A stretch of 64,000 bases of DNA from M0103 sp040386155 (GCA_040386155.1 JAZKFZ010000003.1:1116001-1180000), one strand, 5' to 3'; positions 17,113 to 26,600 are shown, counted from the first letter of the stretch. Numbers and translations: made by a program. The notes: generated from the letters alone by a model not told the origin.

Positions 17113-17733
17113 ATGACTCCAGAAATTGCACACTATTTTTCCAGCGGTTGCGGAAGATGCAAATTGTATGAAACACCAGCCTGCAAAGTTCATCACTGGA
17201 AAAACGAATTGCTTGAAATGCGCCAAATTGCGCTAGAAAGTGGTTTGGAGGAACAAATTAAATGGGGACAACTTTGTTATACGCTGAAAGGAAAAAACAT
17301 CGTAATTGTGGCTTCCTTTAAAGAATATGTAGGAATGCTATTTTTCAAAGGATCACTGCTTGCTGATACTGAAAATCTTCTTGTGAGTGCCAGCGATAAC
17401 CCAAATGTCTCGCGACAAATACGCGTGAAATCATGCGCAGAAATCTTAAACATCCGAACTAAAATTGCCGCGTATCTTCAAGAAGCAATTGCGCTAGAGG
17501 AAAAAGGTGTTAAAGTGCAAAAAAAGGGAATTAGTGAGTACCCAGTGCCCGAAGAATTACTTCAAAAATTTGAGTCGGATGAGGCTTTCAAGAATGCATT
17601 TTATGCATTAACACTTGGTCGTCAAAAAGGCTATCTTTTGTATTTCTCTCAAGCTAAACAGGTAGCAACAAGAATTGCGCGGATAGAAAAATCACTCGAT
17701 GCCATCTTCTCAGGCAAAGGAATGCACGATTAA
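17113..17733 (+). CDS. YdeI/OmdA-associated DUF1801 protein
   Basis: A 206-residue cytosolic protein with an N-terminal DUF1801 (YdhG-like) domain (EQIKWGQLCYTLKGKNIVIV, FKEYVGMLFFKG) and a C-terminal OmdA-type helical segment (NAFYALTLGRQKGYLLYFSQ, then RIARIEKSLDAIFSGKG). The function of the family is not established. The ATG at 17113 is preferred to a TTG at 17074. The 3' end overlaps the convergent ChaN-like gene by 4 bp. Confidence 0.8.
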   Translation: MTPEIAHYFSSGCGRCKLYETPACKVHHWKNELLEMRQIALESGLEEQIKWGQLCYTLKGKNIVIVASFKEYVGMLFFKGSLLADTENLLVSASDNPNVSRQIRVKSCAEILNIRTKIAAYLQEAIALEEKGVKVQKKGISEYPVPEELLQKFESDEAFKNAFYALTLGRQKGYLLYFSQAKQVATRIARIEKSLDAIFSGKGMHD

Positions 17734-18593
17734 TGAGTGCTGGTCATCGTTTCAGGAACACAAATAATAAAATCAGCTTTGTTTAAATGTTCCTTGTCCA
17801 ACTTTTTAATTTCTTTTTGACTCACAGTGGAGATCGTTAAGATTTTCATATCTGGCGCTTTTCTTCGAATGTACCAAACGATTCCTTGATAATAATCACT
17901 ATGATAGCTTCCATTGAAATGCAGGTGTTTGCCGTCTTTCATTCTATTTTCAAGTATAGAATAGGCCATTGTAGCATCCTTAATTGCTTGTGCCTGCACC
18001 ATGCTCACTCCGCCATCATGAAAATCTGGACTCATCAAATTTTTGTACTGAGAAAGGGAAGTATCAACAATAAAATCAGCTAAGGGAACCATAAATGCTT
18101 TGTCTTCTTCAGGAAGTGCTTGCAATACTGAAAGTCCTTTTTTGAATAGTAACGAAGCGTATCGGCGAGGAATATTTGTAGCAAGGCAATTTAGCTTATT
18201 TGTTTTCGCAAAATTCACCAATGGAGCATAGTCTGTCTTGTAGTTTGGCCACATGCGCATAGTGTCTACAAATTGTTTGTCGGTGAACTCGCTGTTTAAA
18301 TACTTAGTCAATAAATGCTGCTGATCTCTTTCAAACATCTCAAATCCCAAACTCAATCGATCAACTCCTGACTTAAAAAGATCCTCTGTCAATTCAAACT
18401 GCAACCAGTGTGAAATTGGATTGTCGTGATATTCACCGAATAATAGCACTTCATTCTCTTTTGAGGCAGCAAGCAATTTTTTATAGGAGGACTTTTTTCC
18501 CTTCGCATTGTAAATAACAAATGCCTGCTCATTTTGTGCAAAGGAGTTAAAAGAAAGGATTACCAAAAGTGCGTTAATAAAGATTTTTTGCAT
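17730..18593 (-). CDS. ChaN-like (Tiki superfamily) exported protein
   Basis: A 287-residue protein with a signal peptide (MQKIFINALLVILSFNSFAQ) and the ChaN/haem-binding-uptake signature: LLFGEYHDNPISHWLQFELT near the start, LSLGFEMFERDQQHLL in the middle and HFNGSYHSDYYQGIVWYIRR near the end. Family members are surface or periplasmic proteins of the erythromycin-esterase/TraB-like Tiki fold; Campylobacter ChaN binds haem. No lipobox Cys is seen after the signal, so it is probably soluble in the periplasm. The ATG at 18593 is preferred to a TTG at 18611. Confidence 0.82.
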   Translation of the reverse strand: MQKIFINALLVILSFNSFAQNEQAFVIYNAKGKKSSYKKLLAASKENEVLLFGEYHDNPISHWLQFELTEDLFKSGVDRLSLGFEMFERDQQHLLTKYLNSEFTDKQFVDTMRMWPNYKTDYAPLVNFAKTNKLNCLATNIPRRYASLLFKKGLSVLQALPEEDKAFMVPLADFIVDTSLSQYKNLMSPDFHDGGVSMVQAQAIKDATMAYSILENRMKDGKHLHFNGSYHSDYYQGIVWYIRRKAPDMKILTISTVSQKEIKKLDKEHLNKADFIICVPETMTSTH

Positions 18594-18608
18594 TTCAATC
18601 GTTTTTAA

Positions 18609-18616
18609 CAAAGTTA
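18609..18616 (-). promoter_or_regulatory. Probable -7 element upstream of the ChaN-like gene
   Basis: TAACTTTG on the minus strand, 15 nt before the ATG at 18593. No well-placed TTG. It faces the rightward promoter at 18655-18685. Confidence 0.45.
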
Positions 18617-18654
18617 AGGAATTGAGGATATTCTTTTAGAATAATTATTTCACC

Positions 18655-18685
18655 TTGAAAATATTCTAATTGTCGCTTACATTTG
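18655..18685 (+). promoter_or_regulatory. Promoter of the LTA-synthase-like operon
   Basis: TTG at 18655-18657 and TACATTTG at 18678-18685 with a 20-nt spacer. The box ends 4 nt before the ATG at 18690, so the transcript would be leaderless or nearly so. Confidence 0.65.
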
Positions 18686-18689
18686 TCGT

Positions 18690-20567
18690 ATGAACTTTGC
18701 ACAGGGAAAGCCAAATTATTTATCAGAACTCCTCGTTCGTTTTGGAGTGATGTTAGCAATTTTCCAGCTGCTACGAATCGTTTTTCTATATGTAAATTGG
18801 AATGAATTTTCTGATGTTCATTGCTATGATTTTCTTGTTGGATGTTGGTTTGATACCATCACCATCGCACTTTTCTTTCTTCCGTATGCCCTAGTGCAAT
18901 TGTGCCCGTTCAAAATTAAATTCTTAACTAAACTCAATGGCATTTTTTTTCATGTAACTGCTTCACTGCTATATTTGATCAATATTATCGACATTGAATA
19001 TTATCGCTATACCTCCAAACGGTCTACATTCGATTTGTTAGATGCGCTAACAACTGGAGAAGATTTTCAGCAACTCTTTGGCACCTACTTACTGGATTTT
19101 TGGCCCTTAGTCGTACTATTTGCCCTCACAATCTTTACTCATTTCAGAGCAATTCACTATTTAATCAATCGATTACCATCTCATTCCTTTTTGAAGTTAA
19201 GCACTACATTTCCTCAATTTATAGTTGGAATGCTTGCGCTTTTTCTCGTTGCTAGAGGTGGCGTTTTTCGCAAGCCAACATCAATTGTCGACTTATCTCG
19301 CTACACTTCCTTTGAAAAAACTTCCTTGGTAGCCAATTCTGGTTTTACAATGATTAAATCATTTAGCCAAACCGAACTGAAACACACTCGTTTTTTTTCA
19401 GAAGAGATGGTAGATCAACTATTTAATCCATCTCAAGTTTCAAATCCACAACACATCTTAGCCCCTAAAACGAATGTTGTTTTCATTGTGTTAGAAAGTT
19501 TTGGAATTGAATATATAGGAAAATATAGTCAAGAAGAAAGCTATACGCCATTTTTAGATAGTTTAATCGACCAGTCGATGTGGTTTGAGAATGGCTATGC
19601 GAACGGAGCGAAATCCATTGAAGCAATTCCAGCAATTATCGCCTCAATTCCAAGCCTCATGAACCATCCCTATATTTCCTCTTCCTTTGCGAATAATGAA
19701 GAGCATGGATTAGCCAACATTTTAGCTGAAAGAGGATATTCAACTGCATTTTATCATGGCGCAACCAATGGTTCAATGAATTTCGATAGTTACGCTAAAA
19801 AAGCTGGATTTCAGCACTATTTTGGCAGAAACGAATATGGGAATGATAAGCATTTTGATGGCTATTGGGGTATTTCTGACGAATATTTCAACCCATGGAC
19901 TGCAAAGAAAATCAGCCAGTTAAAGGCCCCATTTTTTGCTACCTTGTTCACTATTTCATCACATCATCCCTACTACATTCCTCCTCATATCGAACCCAAA
20001 ATCAAGAAGGGACCTCAGCAAATTTGTGCCTCTATTAATTATGGTGATTATTCACTGCGCAATTTTTTTGAAACTGCAAAAAAGCAAGCATGGTTCAATA
20101 ACACCTTGTTTGTGATTTGTGCTGACCATACAAATGCTTCTGCAACTCGTTTATACAAGCACCGAACAATTCGCTATCGAATTCCAATTCTATTTTATCA
20201 TCCAAACGGAAAAATGAAGACAGGCAAGCAAAGTTCAATTTTTCAGCAATTAGACATCATGCCTACCGTACTGGATTTGCTAAATATCAAAACAAAATAT
20301 TATGCTTTTGGTCAGTCGTATTTTAGCGAAAATCCGCGGGAAGCGATTGCTTTTTTACAAGATAGCTATTTCTACTATTTCGATAAATGGATGCTTACAT
20401 TTGATGGTAAAAGAATTCAATGCAACGTCATTAACCCTTTGGTAGGTAGATTACCAAATAATGACCGAATTGATAAAAATAAATTAACTTCGCACAAGAA
20501 TCGTTTGAAAGCGATTGTTCAGCAATTCAATAATGACATGCTGAATAACCAAATTACAACGCGATGA
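18690..20567 (+). CDS. LTA synthase family sulfatase-fold transferase
   Basis: Inner-membrane protein of 625 residues: five N-terminal helices, then a periplasmic alkaline-phosphatase-superfamily domain. NVVFIVLESFGIEYIGKYSQ holds the first metal-binding Glu, ANGAKSIEAIPAIIASIPSL holds the Ser/Thr nucleophile site (Ser in AKSIEA), and FVICADHTNAS holds the second metal site. Relatives are lipoteichoic acid synthases and phosphoglycerol transferases such as OpgB; in a Gram-negative cell the acceptor would be a lipid or periplasmic glycan. It overlaps the next gene by 4 bp (ATGA). Confidence 0.85.
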   Translation: MNFAQGKPNYLSELLVRFGVMLAIFQLLRIVFLYVNWNEFSDVHCYDFLVGCWFDTITIALFFLPYALVQLCPFKIKFLTKLNGIFFHVTASLLYLINIIDIEYYRYTSKRSTFDLLDALTTGEDFQQLFGTYLLDFWPLVVLFALTIFTHFRAIHYLINRLPSHSFLKLSTTFPQFIVGMLALFLVARGGVFRKPTSIVDLSRYTSFEKTSLVANSGFTMIKSFSQTELKHTRFFSEEMVDQLFNPSQVSNPQHILAPKTNVVFIVLESFGIEYIGKYSQEESYTPFLDSLIDQSMWFENGYANGAKSIEAIPAIIASIPSLMNHPYISSSFANNEEHGLANILAERGYSTAFYHGATNGSMNFDSYAKKAGFQHYFGRNEYGNDKHFDGYWGISDEYFNPWTAKKISQLKAPFFATLFTISSHHPYYIPPHIEPKIKKGPQQICASINYGDYSLRNFFETAKKQAWFNNTLFVICADHTNASATRLYKHRTIRYRIPILFYHPNGKMKTGKQSSIFQQLDIMPTVLDLLNIKTKYYAFGQSYFSENPREAIAFLQDSYFYYFDKWMLTFDGKRIQCNVINPLVGRLPNNDRIDKNKLTSHKNRLKAIVQQFNNDMLNNQITTR

Positions 20568-21448
20568 AACAACGAATATTCTTTATCATAAATCCAATTT
20601 CGGGCGTCGGAAGAAAAAAATCCTTGCCGCGCATCATCGAGAACAAATTGGATCATACGCAGTATGAGTATGAGATTGCGTATACAGAGTATAAAAAACA
20701 TGCTGGAATTCTTGCCAAACAAGCCTCTGAACAAGGTTTTGACATTGTTTGTGCTGTAGGTGGCGATGGTTCAGTACATGAAGTAGGAACTGCATTAATA
20801 GGAACTGCAACCAAATTGGCAATTATTCCCACAGGCTCTGGCAATGGTTTGGCACGACATCTTGGCATTCCAAAGCGAAAATCAAAAGCAATTCAATTTA
20901 TCAATAAGCAAGAATCTGTGCAAATGGATACCGTGTTAGTCAATGACGAATCTTTTTTAGGCGTTGCTGGTTGGGGGTTTGATGCACATATTGCAAAACG
21001 ATTTGAAGAACATCGAAAAAGAGGACTCATCACTTATGCACGATTGGTGGTGCGAGAGTTCTTTAAATACAATCCGCTTAACATCACGATTGATATGAAT
21101 GGTGAAGTGAAACAAATGCCGCTAATGCTGTGCACCATTGCCAATTCTTCTCAGTTTGGAAATGGTTTTTGTGTTTCTCCGAAATCGAGTATCACGGATG
21201 GAATACTAGAGATGGTGTTAATGAAACCTTTTAAAATCTGGAATGCTCCAAGAGTGGTAATGCGTAGTTTTAGGAAGAAAAGTGATCGTTTAAAAAATGC
21301 AGAAATTATTCAGTTTCAATCGGCAACAATTGAAATTCCTGGTCATTTGGGTCATTTTGATGGTGAATCAGTCTGCGTTTCGAGTTTCTTGAAAATTGAA
21401 GTAAATCCACATAGTTTAAATATCTTAGTCGGAAAAAATAAGTTATGA
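20564..21448 (+). CDS. Diacylglycerol kinase family (YegS/DgkB-like) lipid kinase
   Basis: Cytosolic lipid kinase of 294 residues. It has the DAGK catalytic signature AVGGDGSVHEVGTALIG and PTGSGNGLARHLGIP, and a C-terminal beta domain with GHFDGES. It phosphorylates diacylglycerol or a related lipid with ATP. Coupled by ATGA overlaps to the LTA-synthase-like gene upstream and the DUF1569 gene downstream. Because LTA-synthase-type reactions release diacylglycerol, recycling of that product is a natural role (inference). Confidence 0.88.
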   Translation: MKQRIFFIINPISGVGRKKSLPRIIENKLDHTQYEYEIAYTEYKKHAGILAKQASEQGFDIVCAVGGDGSVHEVGTALIGTATKLAIIPTGSGNGLARHLGIPKRKSKAIQFINKQESVQMDTVLVNDESFLGVAGWGFDAHIAKRFEEHRKRGLITYARLVVREFFKYNPLNITIDMNGEVKQMPLMLCTIANSSQFGNGFCVSPKSSITDGILEMVLMKPFKIWNAPRVVMRSFRKKSDRLKNAEIIQFQSATIEIPGHLGHFDGESVCVSSFLKIEVNPHSLNILVGKNKL

Positions 21449-21897
21449 CATTCGTATCAACAGAAATTGAAGATGTATTAGCCATTCTAGATCAATTAGA
21501 TCCAGAAAAAAAACCACTTTGGGGAACCATGTCGGCACAACGTATGGTGGAGCATCTTACTGATGTTATTCGCTTAGCGAGCGGAAAAGACAAATTTGAA
21601 TTGGTAATTCCTGCCGAAAAAGTAGAAAAAGCACAGGCATTTATTTTTTCAGACTTTCCGATGCCTAAAGATTTTAAAGTGCCATTCGCCAAGGAAACCA
21701 ATGAACTTCGTCATGAAGAAATCGAATTGGCGATTGATGAGTTTTTGCTGGAGTGGATTGACTTTGAAAATTACTATATAGAAAACGAAGGAATTAAAAC
21801 CTTGCATCCTAATTTCGGAGAGTTGAATTATGAGCAGTGGGTACGTTTACATTCAAAGCATTTAACGCACCATTTTCAACAATTTGAATTAATATAA
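21445..21897 (+). CDS. DUF1569 / DinB-like protein
   Basis: A 150-residue cytosolic four-helix protein. It has a possible metal-site His in SAQRMVEHLTDVIR and the C-terminal pair HSKHLTHHFQQF, as in the DinB/YfiT fold; the segment LHPNFGELNYEQWVRLHSKH is typical of DUF1569. Role unknown; thiol or metal-dependent transferase activities are known in the wider fold. Last gene of the three-gene operon (ATGA overlap). Confidence 0.75.
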   Translation: MTFVSTEIEDVLAILDQLDPEKKPLWGTMSAQRMVEHLTDVIRLASGKDKFELVIPAEKVEKAQAFIFSDFPMPKDFKVPFAKETNELRHEEIELAIDEFLLEWIDFENYYIENEGIKTLHPNFGELNYEQWVRLHSKHLTHHFQQFELI

Positions 21898-21903
21898 AAC
21901 AAA

Positions 21904-21938
21904 AAATCCCGACCAAGTTGATCGGGATTTCTTTTTTT
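21904..21938. terminator. Bidirectional terminator
   Basis: Arms AAATCCCGA (21904-21912) and TCGGGATTT (21922-21930), then CTTTTTTTT. A runs on the other side also suit the convergent small gene. Confidence 0.85.
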
Positions 21939-21948
21939 TGGTTTGTTG

Positions 21949-22185
21949 TTATTTGGTAACCGGTTTAATGGGGCAAATCGTCTTTCTAGGCACTACTCGA
22001 ATAGGTGCTTTTTTCATCTGTTCCGATTTAGAAGTAATGTTCCCAGCAGGCTGTATCGTTCTAAATCCTGCTCTATCAAAGTTGACCTTGATCTCATCGT
22101 CTCCACCATGAGTACCGTGTGCAAATGAAAGTGCCGTAAAAAGCACAAAAACACTCGCTAATAAAAGTTTAATTCCAATTTTCAT
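21949..22185 (-). CDS. Hypothetical small secreted protein
   Basis: A 78-residue protein with a clear signal peptide (IGIKLLLASVFVLFTALSFA), a His/Gly stretch (HGTHGGDD) at the mature N-terminus and a basic C-terminus (RVVPRKTICPIKPVTK). No family recognised. The ATG at 22185 is preferred because it puts the signal at the N-terminus. It has its own 3' terminator, which supports expression. Confidence 0.6.
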   Translation of the reverse strand: MKIGIKLLLASVFVLFTALSFAHGTHGGDDEIKVNFDRAGFRTIQPAGNITSKSEQMKKAPIRVVPRKTICPIKPVTK

Positions 22186-22403
22186 AATTAAAAATTTTAA
22201 TTTCGTAGACAATTACAATTTGTGTGCCAACAAGTATGAAGTTAATTTTAGTATCCCTTTTCATCTCATCCATTTCCGGATCAATCAATTGGTATTCAAT
22301 GCGAAAGAAAGGAACTGCCAATTTTGGAACTGTCTTCTTAAGCTACCTCGCTTTTTTCGCACTAAGTCTCTTCGTATTAAAGTTTCTTATCTAATAGATT
22401 TTG

Positions 22404-22411
22404 TATCTTTG
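22404..22411 (+). promoter_or_regulatory. Probable -7 element of the EI24-mutAB operon
   Basis: TATCTTTG ending 8 nt before the ATG at 22420, giving a very short leader. No clear TTG at the expected spacing. Confidence 0.45.
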
Positions 22412-22419
22412 ATAAAGTG

Positions 22420-23169
22420 ATGAAAGGCATTCAATATCATATAAAAGCAATTGGGCTATCGGCAAATTTCTTATTGCAGGGAAAATTCTTGTTGTATTTC
22501 ATACCAGGCTTAGTCATTGCTGGCCTCTATTTCTATCTCAACACAGATATTTCAGCACTTGGAAGTGTAGCGGAAAACGCAGAGGAAATTTCTTGGTTTA
22601 AATCAGTTTACTACTGGGGCATGGAAAAAACTGTGGGCGTGCTACAATTCGTTTCTGAGCAAATTTATGTCTTTTTTGTACTAACATTGCTCTCCCCGTT
22701 CAATACCTTTCTATCTGAAAAAGTTGATTCAGAAGTCACAGGAATCACATTTGGATCCTCAGTTTTTCAAATCATCTCAGACCTTGTGAGAATGATTTAT
22801 ATCGTCATCATTGCTATTTTACTTGAATTAATTTTCCTTTTCTTCTATTGGATTGTTTCATGGATTCTTGGATTAGGTGAAATAGATCAAGTGATGTACT
22901 TCTTAATTGCCTCTTTCTTTTATGGATTCACTTTTTACGATTACAGCTTAGAACGATATCACAAAAACACCTTGTCGTCTTTGGGTTTTGCATTTTCTAA
23001 TTTGTTCACGGTGACTATCACTGGTGCTATTTTTCAAGCAATTTATTTAATTCCATATTTAGGTATTCCAATTTCACCAGTCATTGCTACAATGATCGCG
23101 ACACTGGTTTATATTTACAATCAACAAATTCCTTTGAAAAATGATCGGACTGAAGCAAAGCTTTCCTGA
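22420..23169 (+). CDS. EI24/CysZ-like membrane protein
   Basis: Inner-membrane protein of 249 residues with about five helices, matching the EI24 (etoposide-induced 2.4 / CysZ) family: FLLQGKFLLYFIPGLVIAGL at the start, FVLTLLSPFNTFLSEKVDSE in the middle and YGFTFYDYSLERYHKNTLSS, a family hallmark, near the end. CysZ transports sulfate in E. coli, but distant EI24 proteins have no proven substrate. The last 29 bp overlap mutA, so it is cotranslated with it. Confidence 0.78.
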   Translation: MKGIQYHIKAIGLSANFLLQGKFLLYFIPGLVIAGLYFYLNTDISALGSVAENAEEISWFKSVYYWGMEKTVGVLQFVSEQIYVFFVLTLLSPFNTFLSEKVDSEVTGITFGSSVFQIISDLVRMIYIVIIAILLELIFLFFYWIVSWILGLGEIDQVMYFLIASFFYGFTFYDYSLERYHKNTLSSLGFAFSNLFTVTITGAIFQAIYLIPYLGIPISPVIATMIATLVYIYNQQIPLKNDRTEAKLS

Positions 23170-24472
23170 AGTTTCTATTGAAAAATGGAAAGAACGCTTA
23201 AAAAAGGACTTGAAAGCAGATGACTTGTCGGCACTACATTTTGAGGATGAAGCTGAAAACTTGTCGCTTGAGGCCTATAGTTTTGCAGGACAATCAAGCA
23301 ATGACAATGTTTTTGTACGTGGATTCAACAAAACCTCTAATGATTGGAAAAATGGATGTACGATTAAAGTGACCAATGAAAAATCGGCCAATCAAAAAGC
23401 ACTGCAAGTACTGAATCAAGGAGCAGATGCCTTGATTTTTGAACTTCAAGCGGGTATCGATTTCACTGCTTTATTGGAAAATATTGCGTTGGAGTACATT
23501 CATACCACCTTTCTAGCTCCAAGTGATACTCAGGTGATTGAAATCTTAAAAAATCCATCATTCAATTATGAAAATTGCGCTATTGGCGTGGATCTATTCT
23601 CTGATGGTACACCGAAGGAATTAAATGCAGAGATGCTAGCTCAACTTCATTCAAAGCAAATGCGTTGTTTGCTCGTGGATGGATTTTCGCTACAGCAATG
23701 TGGTGCAAATGCAATTGAAGAACTTTCTTTTTCTCTTGCCACTGCCAATGAATATTTACATCTACTAGTTGAAAAAGGCCTTACCATTGATGAGGCGAGC
23801 GCTTGCATTCATTTTCGAATTGGTGTAGGTGCCAATTACTTTCAGCAAATAGCTAAAATAAGAGCACTAAAATCACTATGGACCACGCTTGTATCCGCCT
23901 ATGAACCAGTGCATCGCTGCTCGTACAATACAAAGATTTGGGCACAAACAGGATTGCTGAATAAGTCTGCGAAAGATCCCTACACCAACTTGCTCCGTCA
24001 AACAAGCGAAGCAATGTCGGCTACGATTGCAGGCGTCGAAATGATTTCAATTCAACCATTTAGTGACCAAACGACATCCAATTCTGCTATGTTGTCTGAA
24101 CGTATGGCGTTGAATATTTCATTGATTTTGAAAGAAGAAAGCTACCTCGATAAAGTAATCGATCCACTAGGGGGGAGTTTTGCTATTGAAAACCTGACGA
24201 ATCAAATTATTGAAAAAGTATGGTCAGAATTTCAAAAAATAGAAAACTTGGGCGGAATTGGGACTTCTGAAGCGCAAGGAAAATTAAGATCAAGTGTAGA
24301 GAAAACAGCGAAGCTGAGAATAGTGCAATTTGAATCAAAGCAAAAAACACTCATCGGTGTCAACAAATTTCAACTGCCAGAAAATAGTGAAATGCAATTT
24401 GAAATCCATCAAGATTATTTTGGTTTACCTTTTATTAACCTAGAAAACGAATTAAGAAATGAAAAGAATTGA
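23141..24472 (+). CDS. mutA: Methylmalonyl-CoA mutase small (beta) subunit
   Basis: Non-catalytic partner of the B12-dependent mutase that interconverts methylmalonyl-CoA and succinyl-CoA. The 443 residues cover the TIM-barrel part (HFRIGVGANYFQQIAKIRAL, SATIAGVEMISIQPFSD, VIDPLGGSFAIENLT) and lack the C-terminal cobalamin domain, as in other short flavobacterial MutA proteins. It overlaps the EI24 gene by 29 bp and mutB by 14 bp. Confidence 0.93.
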   Translation: MIGLKQSFPEVSIEKWKERLKKDLKADDLSALHFEDEAENLSLEAYSFAGQSSNDNVFVRGFNKTSNDWKNGCTIKVTNEKSANQKALQVLNQGADALIFELQAGIDFTALLENIALEYIHTTFLAPSDTQVIEILKNPSFNYENCAIGVDLFSDGTPKELNAEMLAQLHSKQMRCLLVDGFSLQQCGANAIEELSFSLATANEYLHLLVEKGLTIDEASACIHFRIGVGANYFQQIAKIRALKSLWTTLVSAYEPVHRCSYNTKIWAQTGLLNKSAKDPYTNLLRQTSEAMSATIAGVEMISIQPFSDQTTSNSAMLSERMALNISLILKEESYLDKVIDPLGGSFAIENLTNQIIEKVWSEFQKIENLGGIGTSEAQGKLRSSVEKTAKLRIVQFESKQKTLIGVNKFQLPENSEMQFEIHQDYFGLPFINLENELRNEKN

Positions 24473-26600
24473 TTTCTCTAGCATACAGCCGTTTTCTAAA
24501 GTTGCTGACAATACTTTCAAGCCAGAAGATACTTACGAAACAGCCGAAAATATAACATTAAGATCCATCTACGATGAAAAATCATTAACAGATGTTGATC
24601 ATTTAAACTACGTTTCTGGACTTGCACCTTTTCTTCGCGGACCTTATTCATCAATGTATGCGATTCGCCCATGGACCATTCGACAATATGCTGGATTTTC
24701 AACCGCAGAGGAGTCAAATGCTTTCTATCGACGAAATTTAGCTTCGGGACAAAAAGGACTTTCAGTTGCGTTTGATTTAGCAACACATCGAGGCTATGAC
24801 TCCGATCATGAGCGAGTTGAAGGCGATGTAGGAAAAGCGGGAGTAGCTATTGATTCGATTTTGGATATGAAGATCCTATTCGATCAAATTCCACTCGATC
24901 AAATGTCCGTTTCTATGACAATGAATGGTGCTGTATTGCCCATTTTAGCATTCTATATTGTAGCGGCAGAAGAGCAAGGTGTTTCAAAAGAAAAGTTGTC
25001 AGGTACTATTCAAAATGACATTCTGAAGGAATTCATGGTGAGAAATACCTACATCTATCCTCCAGCACCATCGATGCGCATTATCACAGATATTTTCGCA
25101 TATACTTCTGAAAAAATGCCCCTGTTTAACTCGATTTCAATTTCAGGCTATCACATGCAAGAAGCAGGTGCAACGGCCGCTATTGAATTGGCGTACACCT
25201 TAGCGGATGGATTGGAATACCTTCGCGCTGGAATAAAGGCAGGAATGAAAATTGACGAATTTGCTCCTCGCCTGAGCTTTTTCTGGGCCATTGGAATGAA
25301 TCATCACATGGAGATTGCAAAAATGCGTGCTGGTCGCTTGATCTGGTCAAAATTAGTGAAGCAATTTGAACCAAAAAATGAAAAATCGCTAGCACTTAGA
25401 ACCCACTGTCAGACATCTGGCTGGAGTTTAACGGAACAAGATCCATTTAATAATGTTGCGAGAACATGCATTGAAGCACTTGCTGCAGCACTTGGAGGAA
25501 CACAATCTTTACATACAAACGCACTAGATGAAGCCATTGCTTTACCTACTGATTTTAGCGCTCGAATTGCGAGAAACACTCAAATTTTTCTTCAAGAAGA
25601 AACGGGAATTACACAACATATTGATCCATACGGCGGAAGCTTTTACTTAGAGAAGCTAACAGATCAATTAGTAGAAGAAGCATGGAAACTAATTCAAGAA
25701 GTTGAGGAATTAGGTGGAATGGCAAAAGCAATAGAAACTGGAATTCCGAAAATGCGCATTGAAGAATCAGCAGCACGCAAGCAAGCAAGAATTGATGCTG
25801 GTAAAGATATTATTGTTGGTGTTAATCGTTATCAAATACGTGAAGAAGACAAGCAAATTCTTGATATTTTAGACGTAGATAATGCAAAAGTGCGTGAGGC
25901 TCAATTAACACGACTAAAAGAATTAAAGGAAACGCGCGATGAGGCAAGTGTACTTCTATTGCTAGAAGAACTGCAAAAAGCAGCGGCTGAAAACACTGGA
26001 AATTTACTTGAGATAGCTGTTCGATGCGCCAAAGAACGTGCAAGTTTGGGCGAAATCTCAATGGCACTTGAAAAAGTGTACGGCAGATATCAAGCTACCA
26101 TTCGAACAATTAGTGGTGTATACTCAAATGAGGCTATGGAAGATAAAGATTTTAAGGAAGCGAAAGAACTATGTAATCAATTTTCAAAAATGGAAGGTCG
26201 CAGGCCTCGCATCATGATTGCAAAAATGGGGCAAGATGGACATGATCGCGGAGCAAAAGTCATTTCAACTTCTTTTGCTGATATCGGCTTTGATGTCGAC
26301 ATTGGACCATTGTTCCAAACTCCCCAAGAAGCTGCAAAGCAGGCCATTGAAAATGATGTGCATGTATTGGGTGTTTCTTCGCTCGCAGCAGGACACAAAA
26401 CACTCATTCCAAAGGTGATTGAAGAGTTGAAGAAGGCAGGTCGAGACGATATTATGGTGATCGCTGGCGGAGTAATTCCGCAGCAAGATTATGACTTTTT
26501 GTACCAAAGTGGGGTTTTTGGCGTTTTCGGTCCAGGAACTAAAATTTCTGTTGCTGCCAAAGATATTCTACAGCTATTGATTAGAAGTTTAGAAGAATAA
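24459..26600 (+). CDS. mutB: Methylmalonyl-CoA mutase large (alpha) subunit
   Basis: Catalytic subunit, 713 residues. The N-terminal TIM barrel binds the CoA substrate (RPWTIRQYAGFSTAEESNAF, SVAFDLATHRGYDSDHERVE). The C-terminal Rossmann domain binds B12 through DGHDRG at 593-598, with His595 as the axial ligand. With mutA it carries propionate- and amino-acid-derived carbon into the TCA cycle or the reverse. Start ATG lies inside mutA. Confidence 0.97.
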   Translation: MKRIDFSSIQPFSKVADNTFKPEDTYETAENITLRSIYDEKSLTDVDHLNYVSGLAPFLRGPYSSMYAIRPWTIRQYAGFSTAEESNAFYRRNLASGQKGLSVAFDLATHRGYDSDHERVEGDVGKAGVAIDSILDMKILFDQIPLDQMSVSMTMNGAVLPILAFYIVAAEEQGVSKEKLSGTIQNDILKEFMVRNTYIYPPAPSMRIITDIFAYTSEKMPLFNSISISGYHMQEAGATAAIELAYTLADGLEYLRAGIKAGMKIDEFAPRLSFFWAIGMNHHMEIAKMRAGRLIWSKLVKQFEPKNEKSLALRTHCQTSGWSLTEQDPFNNVARTCIEALAAALGGTQSLHTNALDEAIALPTDFSARIARNTQIFLQEETGITQHIDPYGGSFYLEKLTDQLVEEAWKLIQEVEELGGMAKAIETGIPKMRIEESAARKQARIDAGKDIIVGVNRYQIREEDKQILDILDVDNAKVREAQLTRLKELKETRDEASVLLLLEELQKAAAENTGNLLEIAVRCAKERASLGEISMALEKVYGRYQATIRTISGVYSNEAMEDKDFKEAKELCNQFSKMEGRRPRIMIAKMGQDGHDRGAKVISTSFADIGFDVDIGPLFQTPQEAAKQAIENDVHVLGVSSLAAGHKTLIPKVIEELKKAGRDDIMVIAGGVIPQQDYDFLYQSGVFGVFGPGTKISVAAKDILQLLIRSLEE

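Noticed and set aside
22220..22420. A 66-residue rightward frame before the EI24 gene
   Set aside because: No signal, domain or coding-like composition; it fills an AT-rich intergenic region and ends at the EI24 promoter.
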